From the NCBI RefSeq assembly GCF_020616555.1, contig NZ_CP085173.1:8262001-8326000 (forward strand): 64,000 nt of DNA. Reading direction: 5' to 3'. The position numbers and the translations under genes were made by a program. The notes beneath the pieces were generated by a model. It saw only the letters and a program-made list of their open reading frames with translations. It searched no databases and was not told the DNA's origin. Below are positions 52,958-63,252 of this stretch, one piece after another; the stretch's first letter is position 1; every line of letters begins with the position of its first letter. Origin of the DNA: Streptomyces longhuiensis (GTDB lineage: Bacteria; Actinomycetota; Actinomycetes; Streptomycetales; Streptomycetaceae).

Positions 52958-52999
52958 AGGGGCGCGGGGAACTGCGCAACAAGCCACAACGAGCCCGCA
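52958..52999. repeat. Dispersed Streptomyces intergenic repeat, copy 2
   Basis: A direct copy 70 bp after copy 1, differing at only a few positions (ACTGCGCAACAAGCCACAAC against ACTGCGCGACAGGCCACGAC). It lies just after the end of the convergent LysR gene. Confidence 0.75.
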
Positions 53000-53012
53000 C
53001 CCACACGCCCCC

Positions 53013-53897
53013 TCAACCCCGCTCCAAAAGCATCCGCTGCAACTCACGTGCAGCCCGAGGCGGAGCCACATCGCTGCGATGGGCCAGCGCAATGGTCCGG
53101 TGCAGCCCGGGACGGGCCAGCGGAGTCACCCGCAGATCGGCCCCCACCCGCGTCGCGACCATATGCGGCACGACGGCCACCCCGAGCCCCGCCCGCACGA
53201 ATCCAAGGACGGCGTCCATCTCCCCGCCCTCCACCGCGAAATCCGGCTCGAACCCCTCCGCCCGGCACGCGGCAACGGTCAGTTCCCGCAGGTCATAGCC
53301 GTGCCGGAACATCACAAGGCGCTCACCCTCAAGATCGGAAATGCGCACGGACCGCCCCCGTCCTGGCCGCGGCGCGTCCGGCGACGACACGACCACCAGA
53401 TCCTCCCGCAGCAGCTCCACCGTCGTCAGCGCGGGCGCCGGCGCGGGCAGCGGAAGCACCACGAGCGCCAGATCCAGCGCGCCGCGCGCGAGTTCGCGTA
53501 CGAGGTCGTGGGAGCCGCCCTCCTCGATCATCAGGCGGATGCCGGGATACCGGTCGTGGAAGGTGCGCAGCACATCGGGCAGCAGGCCGGTGCACAGTGA
53601 GGGCGTGGCACCGAGCCGCACCCGGCCGCTCTTGAGCTGCGCCAGCTCGTGCACCTCCTGCCGGGCCGTGTCCGCGTCGGCGAGGATGCGGCGGGCCAGC
53701 GGAAGGAGGGCCTCGCCCGCGTCGGTGAGCGTGATGTTCCCGCGGGCGCGCAGGAAGAGATCCGCGCCCAGCTCCCGCTCCAGGGACCGGATCTGCTGGG
53801 ACAGCGACGGCTGGGCGACATGGACCACTTCGGCGGCCCGGGTGAAGTGCCGGGTCTCGGCGACCGCGACAAAGTACTGGAGCTGCTGGAACTGCAT
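53013..53897 (-). CDS. LysR family transcriptional regulator
   Basis: A 294-residue LysR-type regulator. The N-terminal helix-turn-helix (QLQYFVAVAETRHFTRAAEV, then VAQPSLSQQIRSLERELG) fills residues 4-60. The co-inducer domain follows, with GRVRLGATPSL near 92. The start at 53897 is the first Met of the conserved HTH; the frame extends 54 nt upstream. It is divergent from the sdh operon, with an ATAG-N7-CTAT box between, so it probably controls sdh in response to a metabolite. Confidence 0.92.
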   Translation of the reverse strand: MQFQQLQYFVAVAETRHFTRAAEVVHVAQPSLSQQIRSLERELGADLFLRARGNITLTDAGEALLPLARRILADADTARQEVHELAQLKSGRVRLGATPSLCTGLLPDVLRTFHDRYPGIRLMIEEGGSHDLVRELARGALDLALVVLPLPAPAPALTTVELLREDLVVVSSPDAPRPGRGRSVRISDLEGERLVMFRHGYDLRELTVAACRAEGFEPDFAVEGGEMDAVLGFVRAGLGVAVVPHMVATRVGADLRVTPLARPGLHRTIALAHRSDVAPPRAARELQRMLLERG

Positions 53898-53918
53898 GAC
53901 CCCCACAGTAATCGCTCG

Positions 53919-53933
53919 ATAGCCTGTGCCTAT
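53919..53933. promoter_or_regulatory. LysR-type T-N11-A box between lysR and sdhC
   Basis: ATAG-N7-CTAT is a 15-bp interrupted palindrome with the T-N11-A spacing bound by LysR proteins. It is centred about 29 nt upstream of the regulator start. Confidence 0.6.
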
Positions 53934-54069
53934 GGAAATGAGCCGGACCATGTCTTGGACCGATCGGGTCCTTCGGCTCTAGCGTGCGTGACATGGCTCT
54001 GGCAACACGGACGGACCGACGGCCGTCCATGAGCGTACGCTCTGGGACTCGTCCGTCGGCAAGAAGACA

Positions 54070-54699
54070 GTGATGGCCGTGAGCGGCCTGATCATGCTGC
54101 TCTACTTGGTCGTCCACATGATCGGCAACCTGAAGATCTTCTTCGGGTCGGGCGAGTTCAACCACTACGCCCACTGGCTGCGCACCGTCGGTGAGCCGTT
54201 CATGCACTACGAGTGGACGCTGTGGCTCGTCCGCGTCGTGCTCGTGGTCGCGGTCGTCGCGCACGCCACGTCCGCGTACCAGCTGAGCCGCCGCGACATC
54301 AAGGCCCGCCCGGCCAAGTACGTGCACAAGAAGGCCCGTTCGAGCTACGCCACGCGCACCATGCGCTGGGGCGGCATCATCCTCGCGCTGTTCATCGTGT
54401 GGCACATCCTCGACCTGACGACCGGCACCGCGCACCCGGGCGGCTTCCAGTCGGGCCACCCGTACCAGAACGTGATCGACACCTTCTCCACCTGGTACGG
54501 CAACGTCGTCTACATCGTCGCGATGCTCGCCCTCGGCCTGCACGTCCAGCACGGCTTCTGGAGCGCGGCGCAGACCCTCGGCGTGGGCAGCGCGACCCGC
54601 GACCGCGTCCTGAAGACCATCGCCAATGTTCTCGCGCTGCTGCTCACGGCCGGCTTCATTGCCGTACCCGTGGGCGTCATGACCGGAGTGGTGAGCTGA
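54070..54699 (+). CDS. sdhC: Succinate dehydrogenase cytochrome b subunit (Sdh1-type), N-terminus apparently frameshifted
   Basis: A diheme cytochrome b-type membrane anchor with five hydrophobic helices. VMAVSGLIMLLYLVVHMIGN opens the first helix; histidines in VVHMIG, VVAHATSAYQ, IVWHILDL and HVQHGFW are likely heme ligands. The start given (GTG 54070, ATG 54073 next) is the first in this frame, but conserved coding continues upstream in frame as RTLWDSSVGKKT. The native-looking start (ATG 53993, MALATRTDRRPSM) is in another frame, consistent with one missing base near 54035. It anchors SdhA/SdhB and passes electrons to menaquinone. Confidence 0.85.
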   Translation: MMAVSGLIMLLYLVVHMIGNLKIFFGSGEFNHYAHWLRTVGEPFMHYEWTLWLVRVVLVVAVVAHATSAYQLSRRDIKARPAKYVHKKARSSYATRTMRWGGIILALFIVWHILDLTTGTAHPGGFQSGHPYQNVIDTFSTWYGNVVYIVAMLALGLHVQHGFWSAAQTLGVGSATRDRVLKTIANVLALLLTAGFIAVPVGVMTGVVS

Positions 54700-54702
54700 C
54701 CC

Positions 54703-56648
<1,946 letters not shown>

Positions 56649-56652
<4 letters not shown>

Positions 56653-57395
56653 AGCTCACCCTGCGCGTCTGGCGCCAGAAGAACGCCGACGCCGAAGGCG
56701 CCATGTCCACGTACGACGTGGACGGAATCTCGCAGGACATGTCGTTCCTGGAGATGCTCGACACGCTCAACGAGGAGCTCATCCTCAAGGGCGACGACCC
56801 CGTCGCGTTCGACCACGACTGCCGTGAGGGCATCTGCGGGGCCTGCTCCCTCGTCATCAACGGCGACGCGCACGGCCCCGAGCGGACCACGACCTGCCAG
56901 CTCCACATGCGGTCCTTCCAGGACGGCGACACCATCGACATCGAGCCGTGGCGCGCCTCCGCCTTCCCCGTGGTGAAGGACCTCGTCGTCGACCGCACCG
57001 CCTTCGACCGGATCATCCAGGCCGGCGGCTACATCAGCGCGCCGACCGGGGCCGCCCCGGAGGCACACGCGACGCCCGTGCCCAAGCCCGACGCGGACTT
57101 CGCGTTCGAGCACGCCGAGTGCATCGGCTGCGGCGCGTGCGTGGCGGCCTGCCCGAACGGCTCCGCGATGCTGTTCACCTCGGCGAAGGTCAACCACCTC
57201 AACGTCCTGCCGCAGGGCGCGCCCGAGCGCGAGACCCGCGTCCTCGACATGGTCGGGCAGATGGACGCCGAGGGCTTCGGCGGCTGCACGCTGACCGGCG
57301 AGTGCGCGACGGCGTGCCCGAAGGGGATCCCGCTGCCGTCGATCGCCGCCATGAACAAGGAGTGGCTGCGGGCGACCCGCAAGGTCAGCCGCTGA
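56649..57395 (+). CDS. sdhB: Succinate dehydrogenase iron-sulfur subunit
   Basis: A 248-residue protein. The N-terminal ferredoxin domain binds 2Fe-2S through CREGICGAC and a later CQLH cysteine. The C-terminal domain has [14 protein letters not shown] for 4Fe-4S and [18 protein letters not shown] for the other clusters. It links SdhA to the membrane subunit. The last 11 nt overlap the convergent UvrA-like gene. Confidence 0.96.
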
Positions 57396-59766
57396 CGGAA
57401 GCGGAGTCCCGGCGGGCGAGGGCGCGGGCCAGATAGGGGGCGGTGCGGCTGTCCCCGGCCCGCGCCACCTCCGCGGGCGGGCCCTGGGCGACGACGTGTC
57501 CGCCCTCGTCGCCCCCGCCGGGCCCCATGTCGATGACCCAGTCGGCGCCGCCCACGACCGTCATGTCGTGCTCGACGACGACCACGGAGTTGCCCGCGTC
57601 GACGAGGCCGTGCAACTGCCGCATCAGGACCTGGGTGTCGGCGGGGTGCAGCCCCGCCGTCGGCTCGTCGAAGAGATAGAGGGTGTGGCCGCGCCGCACC
57701 CGCTGCAACTCCCCGGCCAGCTTGATGCGTTGGGCCTCGCCGCCGGACAGTTCGGTGGCGGGCTGCCCGAGCCGCAGATAGCCGAGGCCCACGTCGAGGA
57801 GCGTGCGCAGACTGCGGACGACGGCCGGGGCGTCGTCGCCCGCCTCCTCGAAGAACGCGGCGGCGCCCTCCACGGTCATGTCGAGAACCTCCGCGATGTT
57901 CCTTCCCCGGTAGGCGACTTCCAGGGTCGGAGGGTTGTAGCGCGCGCCGCCGCAGTCCGGGCAGGGCGCGTAGGTGCTGGGCAGGAAGAGGAGCTCGACG
58001 CTGACGAAGCCCTCGCCCTGGCAGGTCTCGCAGCGGCCCCCGGCCACGTTGAACGAGAACCGCCCCACGCCGTACTTGCGGGCCTTCGCCGCGTCGGTGG
58101 CCGCGAACACCTTCCGTACGACGTCGAACAGGCCCGTGTACGTGGCCAGGTTGGAGCGCGGCGTGCGCCCGATCGGCTTCTGGTCGACGACGACGAGGCG
58201 GCCCACGCCCTCCAGTTCCTCCGTGATCGAGCCGATGAGCGTGGACTTCCCGGACCCGGAGACGCCGGTGACGGCCGTGAACGTGGAGAGCGGTACGTCC
58301 ACCGACACGTCTCGCAGATTGTGCCGGGTCACCGGGCCGACCTTCAGCCACCCGCGCGGCTCCCGCACCGTGCGCACGGGCGTCCTCTCGCGGCCGAAGA
58401 GGAATCGGGCCGTCGCCGAGTCCGCGACGGACGCCAGATCCGCTACGGGACCGCTGTGCAGGACACGGCCGCCGTGCTCGCCCGCGAGCGGGCCGACGTC
58501 GACGAGCCAGTCGGCCTTGCGGACGACATCCATGTGGTGCTCGACGACGAACACCGAGTTGCCGGCCGCCTTGAGCCGGTCGAGGACCGTGAGGAGCGAC
58601 TCGGTGTCGGCCGGGTGCAGCCCCGCCGACGGCTCGTCGAGCACGTAGACCACGCCGAAGAGACCGGAGCGCAACTGCGTGGCCAGACGCAGGCGTTGGA
58701 GCTCACCGGCCGAGAGCGTGGGTGTGGCGCGGTCCAGGCTGAGGTAGCCGAGGCCGAGCTCGGTGACGGTGGCGATGCGGGCCAGGAGATCGCCGGTGAG
58801 GACCCGCGCGGTCTCCGAGGCGTCGCCGGGGGCGTCGAAGATCTTCGCAAGGTCCGCGAGCGGCAGATGCGCGAGATCCGCGATGGTGCGGCCGCCGAAC
58901 GTCACCGCGAGCGACTCGGCCCGCAGCCGCGCCCCGCCGCACACCGGACACGGCGCGCTGTCGAGGAACCGCTCGGCCTTCGTGCGCAGCGTCTGGCTCT
59001 TGGAGTCCGCGAACGTCTTGAGGACGTAGCGGTTCGCGCTCATGTACGTGCCCTGGTACGGGCGTTGGATCCGGCCCGCGTCCCGCACCGGGTGCACGGT
59101 GACGACCGGCTGGTCGTCCGTGAACAGGATCCAGTCCCGTTCGTCCTGCGGCAGTTCACTCCAGGGCCGGTCGACGTCGTACCCGAGGGCGTCCAGGACG
59201 TCGCGCAGGTTCTTGCCCTGCCAGGCGCCCGGCCACGCGGCGATGGCGCCGTCGCGGATGGAGAGGGTCGCGTCGGGCACCAGCAGCGCCTCCGTCGTGC
59301 GGTGCACCACCCCGAGCCCGTGACACTGGGGGCACGCCCCGGCCGCCGTGTTCGGCGAGAAGGCGTCCGAGTCGAGCCGCTCCGCGCCGGGCGGGTAGTC
59401 GCCCGCCCGGGAGAACAGCATGCGCAGCGAGTTCGAGAGCGTCGTCACCGTGCCGACGGAGGAGCGGGAGGTGGGGGAGGAGCGGCGCTGCTGGAGGGAG
59501 ACGGCCGGCGGAAGCCCGGTGATCTCGCCGACCTTGGGGGCGCCCACCTGGTGGATGAGACGGCGCGCGTAGGGGGCCACGGACTCGAAGTAGCGGCGCT
59601 GCGCCTCGGCGTAGATCGTGCCGAAGGCGAGAGAGGACTTCCCGGAGCCGGAGACCCCTGTGAAGACGGCGAGCACGTCGCGCGGGATGTCGACGTCGAC
59701 GCCCCGCAGATTGTGCTCACGGGCGCCTCGCACGCGGACGAACGGATCGTGGTCGGGTTCGTGCAT
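57385..59766 (-). CDS. UvrA-like excinuclease ATPase paralogue
   Basis: A 793-residue tandem ABC ATPase. NBD1 has Walker [13 protein letters not shown] near residue 37 and signature [18 protein letters not shown]2 has [13 protein letters not shown] and [15 protein letters not shown]. Zinc-binding [23 protein letters not shown] and [10 protein letters not shown] are present. It is about 150 residues shorter than housekeeping UvrA and appears to lack the UvrB-interaction domain, like UvrA2/DrrC-type proteins linked to drug or DNA-damage tolerance. The start is inside the run-on of the upstream LLM frame. It converges with sdhB. Confidence 0.9.
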   Translation of the reverse strand: MHEPDHDPFVRVRGAREHNLRGVDVDIPRDVLAVFTGVSGSGKSSLAFGTIYAEAQRRYFESVAPYARRLIHQVGAPKVGEITGLPPAVSLQQRRSSPTSRSSVGTVTTLSNSLRMLFSRAGDYPPGAERLDSDAFSPNTAAGACPQCHGLGVVHRTTEALLVPDATLSIRDGAIAAWPGAWQGKNLRDVLDALGYDVDRPWSELPQDERDWILFTDDQPVVTVHPVRDAGRIQRPYQGTYMSANRYVLKTFADSKSQTLRTKAERFLDSAPCPVCGGARLRAESLAVTFGGRTIADLAHLPLADLAKIFDAPGDASETARVLTGDLLARIATVTELGLGYLSLDRATPTLSAGELQRLRLATQLRSGLFGVVYVLDEPSAGLHPADTESLLTVLDRLKAAGNSVFVVEHHMDVVRKADWLVDVGPLAGEHGGRVLHSGPVADLASVADSATARFLFGRERTPVRTVREPRGWLKVGPVTRHNLRDVSVDVPLSTFTAVTGVSGSGKSTLIGSITEELEGVGRLVVVDQKPIGRTPRSNLATYTGLFDVVRKVFAATDAAKARKYGVGRFSFNVAGGRCETCQGEGFVSVELLFLPSTYAPCPDCGGARYNPPTLEVAYRGRNIAEVLDMTVEGAAAFFEEAGDDAPAVVRSLRTLLDVGLGYLRLGQPATELSGGEAQRIKLAGELQRVRRGHTLYLFDEPTAGLHPADTQVLMRQLHGLVDAGNSVVVVEHDMTVVGGADWVIDMGPGGGDEGGHVVAQGPPAEVARAGDSRTAPYLARALARRDSASVSG

Positions 59767-60860
59767 GGGGCGGGCTCCGTACGGCGGCTCGGAAGCGGTG
59801 TCAGGAAGGGGCAGGTGGAGGCGGGAAGGGGCAGGAGGGCAAACCCCACGATTCTAAGCCGCGCCAGGCCCGCGACCCGGGCGAGCCTCCGGAAGGAGTC
59901 CCGGAGGCCGTCCCGGTCGTACGAGCTGGTCGTGACCAGGACCTCCTGCGCGCCGCTCTCCTTGATCAGGGTCTCCAGCTCGTCCGCGACCTGGTCCTCG
60001 GTGCCCGCGATGTGGCCGCGCAGCCCGGACTCGTAGAAGTCCCGCTCCTTCGCGGTCATCGTCAGCGCCTCCACGCGCTCGGCGGGCGCCAGCGGCGGGA
60101 ACGTGCCGTGGGTACGGGAGTACGCCATGGACCAGGCCTCCGGGATCAGCAGGCGGTGGGCCGCTTCCGGGGTCCCGGCGACCGCGACCGTCCCCGAGAC
60201 GACGACGTACGGTTCGCTCGTCCACGTGGACGGCCGGAACGTCGCGCGGTAGTGGTCGATGCCGCGCAGCATCCTCTCGCGGTTCCTGAGGTCGCCGATC
60301 ACCATCGGGAGTCCGGCCTCGGCGGCGATCGTCGCGCCCTCGCCCATGGCCAGGACGAACGGCGGCACCGTCAACCCGTCCGAGGGGCGTGCGCGCACCC
60401 CCGTCGCGGACGTGCCACGGAAGAACGCGAGCAGTTCGGCGAGCTGCCCCGCGAAGTCGTCGGCGTCGTCCTTGTCCCGGCCGAGCGCCTTGCGCACCCC
60501 GCCGGTGAAGCCCACCGAACGGCCGAGGCCCATGTCGATCCGGCCGGGGAACAGCGACTCCAGGACCCCGAACTGCTCGGCCACCACCAGGGGTTGGTGG
60601 TTGGGCAGCATCACGCCGCCCGTGCCGACCCGGATGGTGCGGGTGGCGGCGGCGACCGCAGCGGCGAGGACGGTCGGGGCGGATCCGGCGACGCCCGGCA
60701 CCCCGTGGTGCTCCGCCACCCAGACGCGGTGATAGCCGAGCCCGTCGAGCTCCCGCGCGAAACGCACGGTGTCGCGCAGCGCCTCGGGACCGTCGTACCC
60801 CTCACGGGTGCGCGAACGGTCGAGGACGGAGAACCGGGTCGATGCGATCACTGAGCTCAC
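59445..60860 (-). CDS. LLM-class flavin-dependent oxidoreductase with abnormal run-on C-terminus
   Basis: The bacterial luciferase-like fold is clear over residues 1-335: [49 protein letters not shown] and [13 protein letters not shown]. Such enzymes use reduced flavin (FMNH2 or F420H2) to oxidise small substrates. The natural end should be near [12 protein letters not shown]. Instead the frame continues about 135 residues of Pro/Ser-rich, non-domain sequence and overlaps the UvrA-like gene by 322 nt. A TAG just after the expected end (59854-59856) is two bases out of frame. The GTG start is at 60860, divergent from the HAD gene. Confidence 0.75.
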   Translation of the reverse strand: MSSVIASTRFSVLDRSRTREGYDGPEALRDTVRFARELDGLGYHRVWVAEHHGVPGVAGSAPTVLAAAVAAATRTIRVGTGGVMLPNHQPLVVAEQFGVLESLFPGRIDMGLGRSVGFTGGVRKALGRDKDDADDFAGQLAELLAFFRGTSATGVRARPSDGLTVPPFVLAMGEGATIAAEAGLPMVIGDLRNRERMLRGIDHYRATFRPSTWTSEPYVVVSGTVAVAGTPEAAHRLLIPEAWSMAYSRTHGTFPPLAPAERVEALTMTAKERDFYESGLRGHIAGTEDQVADELETLIKESGAQEVLVTTSSYDRDGLRDSFRRLARVAGLARLRIVGFALLPLPASTCPFLTPLPSRRTEPAPCTNPTTIRSSACEAPVSTICGASTSTSRATCSPSSQGSPAPGSPLSPSARSTPRRSAATSSPWPPTRAVSSTRWAPPRSARSPGFRRPSPSSSAAPPPPPAPPSAR

Positions 60861-60907
60861 ACACCGTTCAACGTCTGCGCCGCGCCAGGATTCCCTACGC
60901 TTGGCGT

Positions 60908-61408
60908 GTGATCGACAACAGTGGACCGCTCGCCAGACCCGTCGCCGTGTTCGACCTCGACAACACCCTCGCGGACACGGCCCACCGCCAGCGCTTCCTG
61001 GAGCGCACCCCGCGCGACTGGTCGGCCTTCTTCGCGGCCGCGCCCGACGATCCGCCGCTCGCGCGCGGTGTCGAGCTGGTGCTGGAGAGCGCCCGCGAGT
61101 GCGAGGTCGTCTATCTCACAGGCCGGCCGGAGCGGTGCCGCGCCGACACCGTGGCCTGGCTCGCCGCACAGGGCCTGCCCGAAGGGCGCGTCTGGATGCG
61201 CCGCAACGACGACCGCAGGCCCGCGCGCCGCACCAAGCTGGAGACGCTGCGCACGCTCTCCGGCGGCCGCGAGGTCCGCGTGCTGGTCGACGACGACGAG
61301 CTCGTGTGCGACGAGGCCGAACGGGCGGGCTTCACCGTCGTACGCGCCCGGTGGGCGAGCGGGTCCGAGGCGCTGAAGGACGCCCAGGAGCGAGAGGGCC
61401 GGACCTGA
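60908..61408 (+). CDS. HAD superfamily phosphatase-like hydrolase
   Basis: A 166-residue HAD-like protein without a large cap. Motif I is FDLDNTLAD (DxDxT) near residue 16, motif II VYLTGRPERCR near 69, a basic residue lies in RRTKLETL, and VLVDDDELVCDEA is motif IV. It probably dephosphorylates a small metabolite or nucleic acid 3'-end (the TGRP form resembles polynucleotide kinase-phosphatase domains). GTG 60908 follows TACGCT by 6 nt and is probably leaderless. The stop lies in the first unit of a 35-bp tandem repeat. Confidence 0.82.
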   Translation: MIDNSGPLARPVAVFDLDNTLADTAHRQRFLERTPRDWSAFFAAAPDDPPLARGVELVLESARECEVVYLTGRPERCRADTVAWLAAQGLPEGRVWMRRNDDRRPARRTKLETLRTLSGGREVRVLVDDDELVCDEAERAGFTVVRARWASGSEALKDAQEREGRT

Positions 61409-61500
61409 GCGGACCGCGCGCGCGGGTTCAGTGCCGGACTTGAGCGGACCGGGCGCGCGGGTTCAGTGCCGGACCCGAGCGGATCCGGCGCGCGCTCAGG
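61401..61500 (+). repeat. 35-bp tandem repeat, about 2.9 copies, between convergent genes
   Basis: Units begin at 61401, 61436 and 61471 (GGACCTGAGC, GGACTTGAGC, GGACCCGAGC) and share GCGCGCGGGTTCAGTGCC in the first two. Unit 1 contains the HAD stop codon and unit 3 reaches the dodecin stop codon. Confidence 0.8.
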
Positions 61501-61711
61501 CCTCGTCCTCCAGTCGGAAGCCGACCTTCAGGCCGACCTGGTAGTGCTCGATCTGCCCGTTCTCGATGTGGCCGCGTACCTGGCACACCTCGAACCAGTC
61601 CAGGCCGCGCAGGGTCTGCGAGGCGCGGGCGATGCCGTTGCGGATGGCCTGGTCGACTCCCTCCTGGGAGGTGCCGACGATCTCTGTGACCCGGTACGTG
61701 TGATCGGACAT
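61496..61711 (-). CDS. Dodecin family flavin-binding protein
   Basis: A 71-residue protein. TYRVTEIVGTSQEGVDQAIRN, a central LDWFEVCQVRGHIENG with the flavin-stacking Trp, and IEHYQVGLKVGFRLED match dodecins, which form dodecamers that store or buffer flavin or CoA. The ATG start at 61711 has GAGGAGG 6 nt upstream. Confidence 0.93.
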   Translation of the reverse strand: MSDHTYRVTEIVGTSQEGVDQAIRNGIARASQTLRGLDWFEVCQVRGHIENGQIEHYQVGLKVGFRLEDEA

Positions 61712-61923
61712 GAAGGCCTCCTCGGCCCGTGCGGTGGACGTCTCTCCACGGTGCCTCAGGTCACCGCGGACCGCGAGCGAGAGGGCGGATGTTCGACTTA
61801 CCGGCCGTCACCCCCTTGACCGTTCGATTGGTCCATACCAAAATCCAGCCACACCCGTGCGAGCGTCACGCTCACCCCCACGTCGGGCCGCCCCTCCCTG
61901 TCCGCAGGCAGAAAGTGACCCAC

Positions 61924-63225
61924 GTGAAGTACCGCCGCACCGCCGCGTCCCTCATCCCCCTCACCCTGTCCGCCGCGCTGCTCACGGGCTGCGCCTATCT
62001 GCCGGGCGGGGGCGACGAGCAGCGCACGGTGACCGTCTGGCTGATGAAGGACAGCGCGTCGGACGCGTTCCTGAAGCGGTTCACGAAGAGCTTCGAGGAC
62101 AAGAACCCCGGCCTGCGCCTCGACATCCGAATTCAGGAGTGGACCGGCATCGGCGAGAAGGTGAGCGCGGCCCTGGGGCAGGCGAAGGGCGACCCGGCCG
62201 GCGAGAAGGCGGCGGACGGACCGGCTCCCGACGTCATCGAGGTCGGCAACACCCAGGTCCCCCAGTACGTCGACGAGGGCGGACTGCTCGACCTCAGCCT
62301 GGAGTCCGCGCGCGACTTCGGCATGGAGGACTGGCTGCCCGGACTAGCCGAGCCCGGCATGTTCCACTCACGCCAGTACGGCATCCCCTGGTACGCGGCC
62401 AACCGGGTGGTGATCTACAACAAAGACCTGTTCGCGAAGGCGGGCATCAAGCGGCCACCGCGCACCCGCGCCGAGTGGCTCGACATCACGCGGCGCCTGA
62501 ACAGCCACGGTGACCAGGGCATCTACCTCGCCGGCCAGGACTGGTACACGCTCGCCGGATTCATCTGGGACGAGGGCGGCGACCTCGCCACGGAGGACGG
62601 CGGCATCTGGGAGGGCAGCCTCCAGTCACCGGCGGCACTGCGCGGCATGGAGTTCTACCGGCAGCTCCAGGCACTCGGCCGGGGCCCCAAGGACGCCGAC
62701 GAGGAACACCCGCCGCAGTCGGGCGAGTTCGCGAAGGGCGACGTCGGCCAGATCGTCGCCGTGCCGGGCGTCGCCCAGGCCGTCGAGCAGCAGAACCCCG
62801 AACTCAAGGGAAAACTGGGCTACTTCCCGATCCCGGGCAAGACGGCGGCCAAGCCGGGGTCTGTCTTCACCGGCGGCTCCGACCTGGTCGTGCCCGAGAA
62901 CACCGACGACCGCGACGGAGCCGTCGCGGTCGTCAAGGCCCTGGCCGGCGAGAAGTGGCAGAAGGACCTCGCCAGGACCATGAACTACGTGCCCAACAAG
63001 ACGACGCTCAGCGACGCCGTCGCCGACGAGCCGGGCGTGGCCGCGATGGCGGCGGGCGCCGCACGCGGCCGGGCCACGCCCGTGTCCCCGCTGTGGGCGA
63101 GGGTCGAGGCCGACAACCCGATCAAGGCGTACATGTCGAAGGTGCTCGCCGGGGCCACCCCGGCCGAGGAGGCCAGGGCGGCTTCCCGCCGGATCACCAA
63201 GGAGCTGGACGCCAGCGGGCCGTGA
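61924..63225 (+). CDS. Extracellular sugar-binding lipoprotein (orphan ABC solute-binding protein)
   Basis: A 433-residue solute-binding protein family 1 member. The lipobox is LLTGCAY, and VTVWLMKDSASDAFLKRFTKSFEDKNPG opens the mature domain (residues about 36-65). GIPWYAANRVVIYNKDLFAKAGI and FTGGSDLVVPE are family blocks, similar to N,N'-diacetylchitobiose or trehalose/maltose binding proteins. No permease or ATPase gene is adjacent, so it must use components encoded elsewhere. GTG 61924 is preferred (AGAAAG at 7 nt); GTG 61915 is in frame. Confidence 0.87.
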   Translation: MKYRRTAASLIPLTLSAALLTGCAYLPGGGDEQRTVTVWLMKDSASDAFLKRFTKSFEDKNPGLRLDIRIQEWTGIGEKVSAALGQAKGDPAGEKAADGPAPDVIEVGNTQVPQYVDEGGLLDLSLESARDFGMEDWLPGLAEPGMFHSRQYGIPWYAANRVVIYNKDLFAKAGIKRPPRTRAEWLDITRRLNSHGDQGIYLAGQDWYTLAGFIWDEGGDLATEDGGIWEGSLQSPAALRGMEFYRQLQALGRGPKDADEEHPPQSGEFAKGDVGQIVAVPGVAQAVEQQNPELKGKLGYFPIPGKTAAKPGSVFTGGSDLVVPENTDDRDGAVAVVKALAGEKWQKDLARTMNYVPNKTTLSDAVADEPGVAAMAAGAARGRATPVSPLWARVEADNPIKAYMSKVLAGATPAEEARAASRRITKELDASGP

Positions 63226-63252
63226 CCCGATCGCCGCCGGGCGTCCCGGCCG

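Noticed and set aside
57496..60036. 846-residue plus-strand frame
   Set aside because: Antisense to the UvrA-like gene, which has complete ABC motifs.
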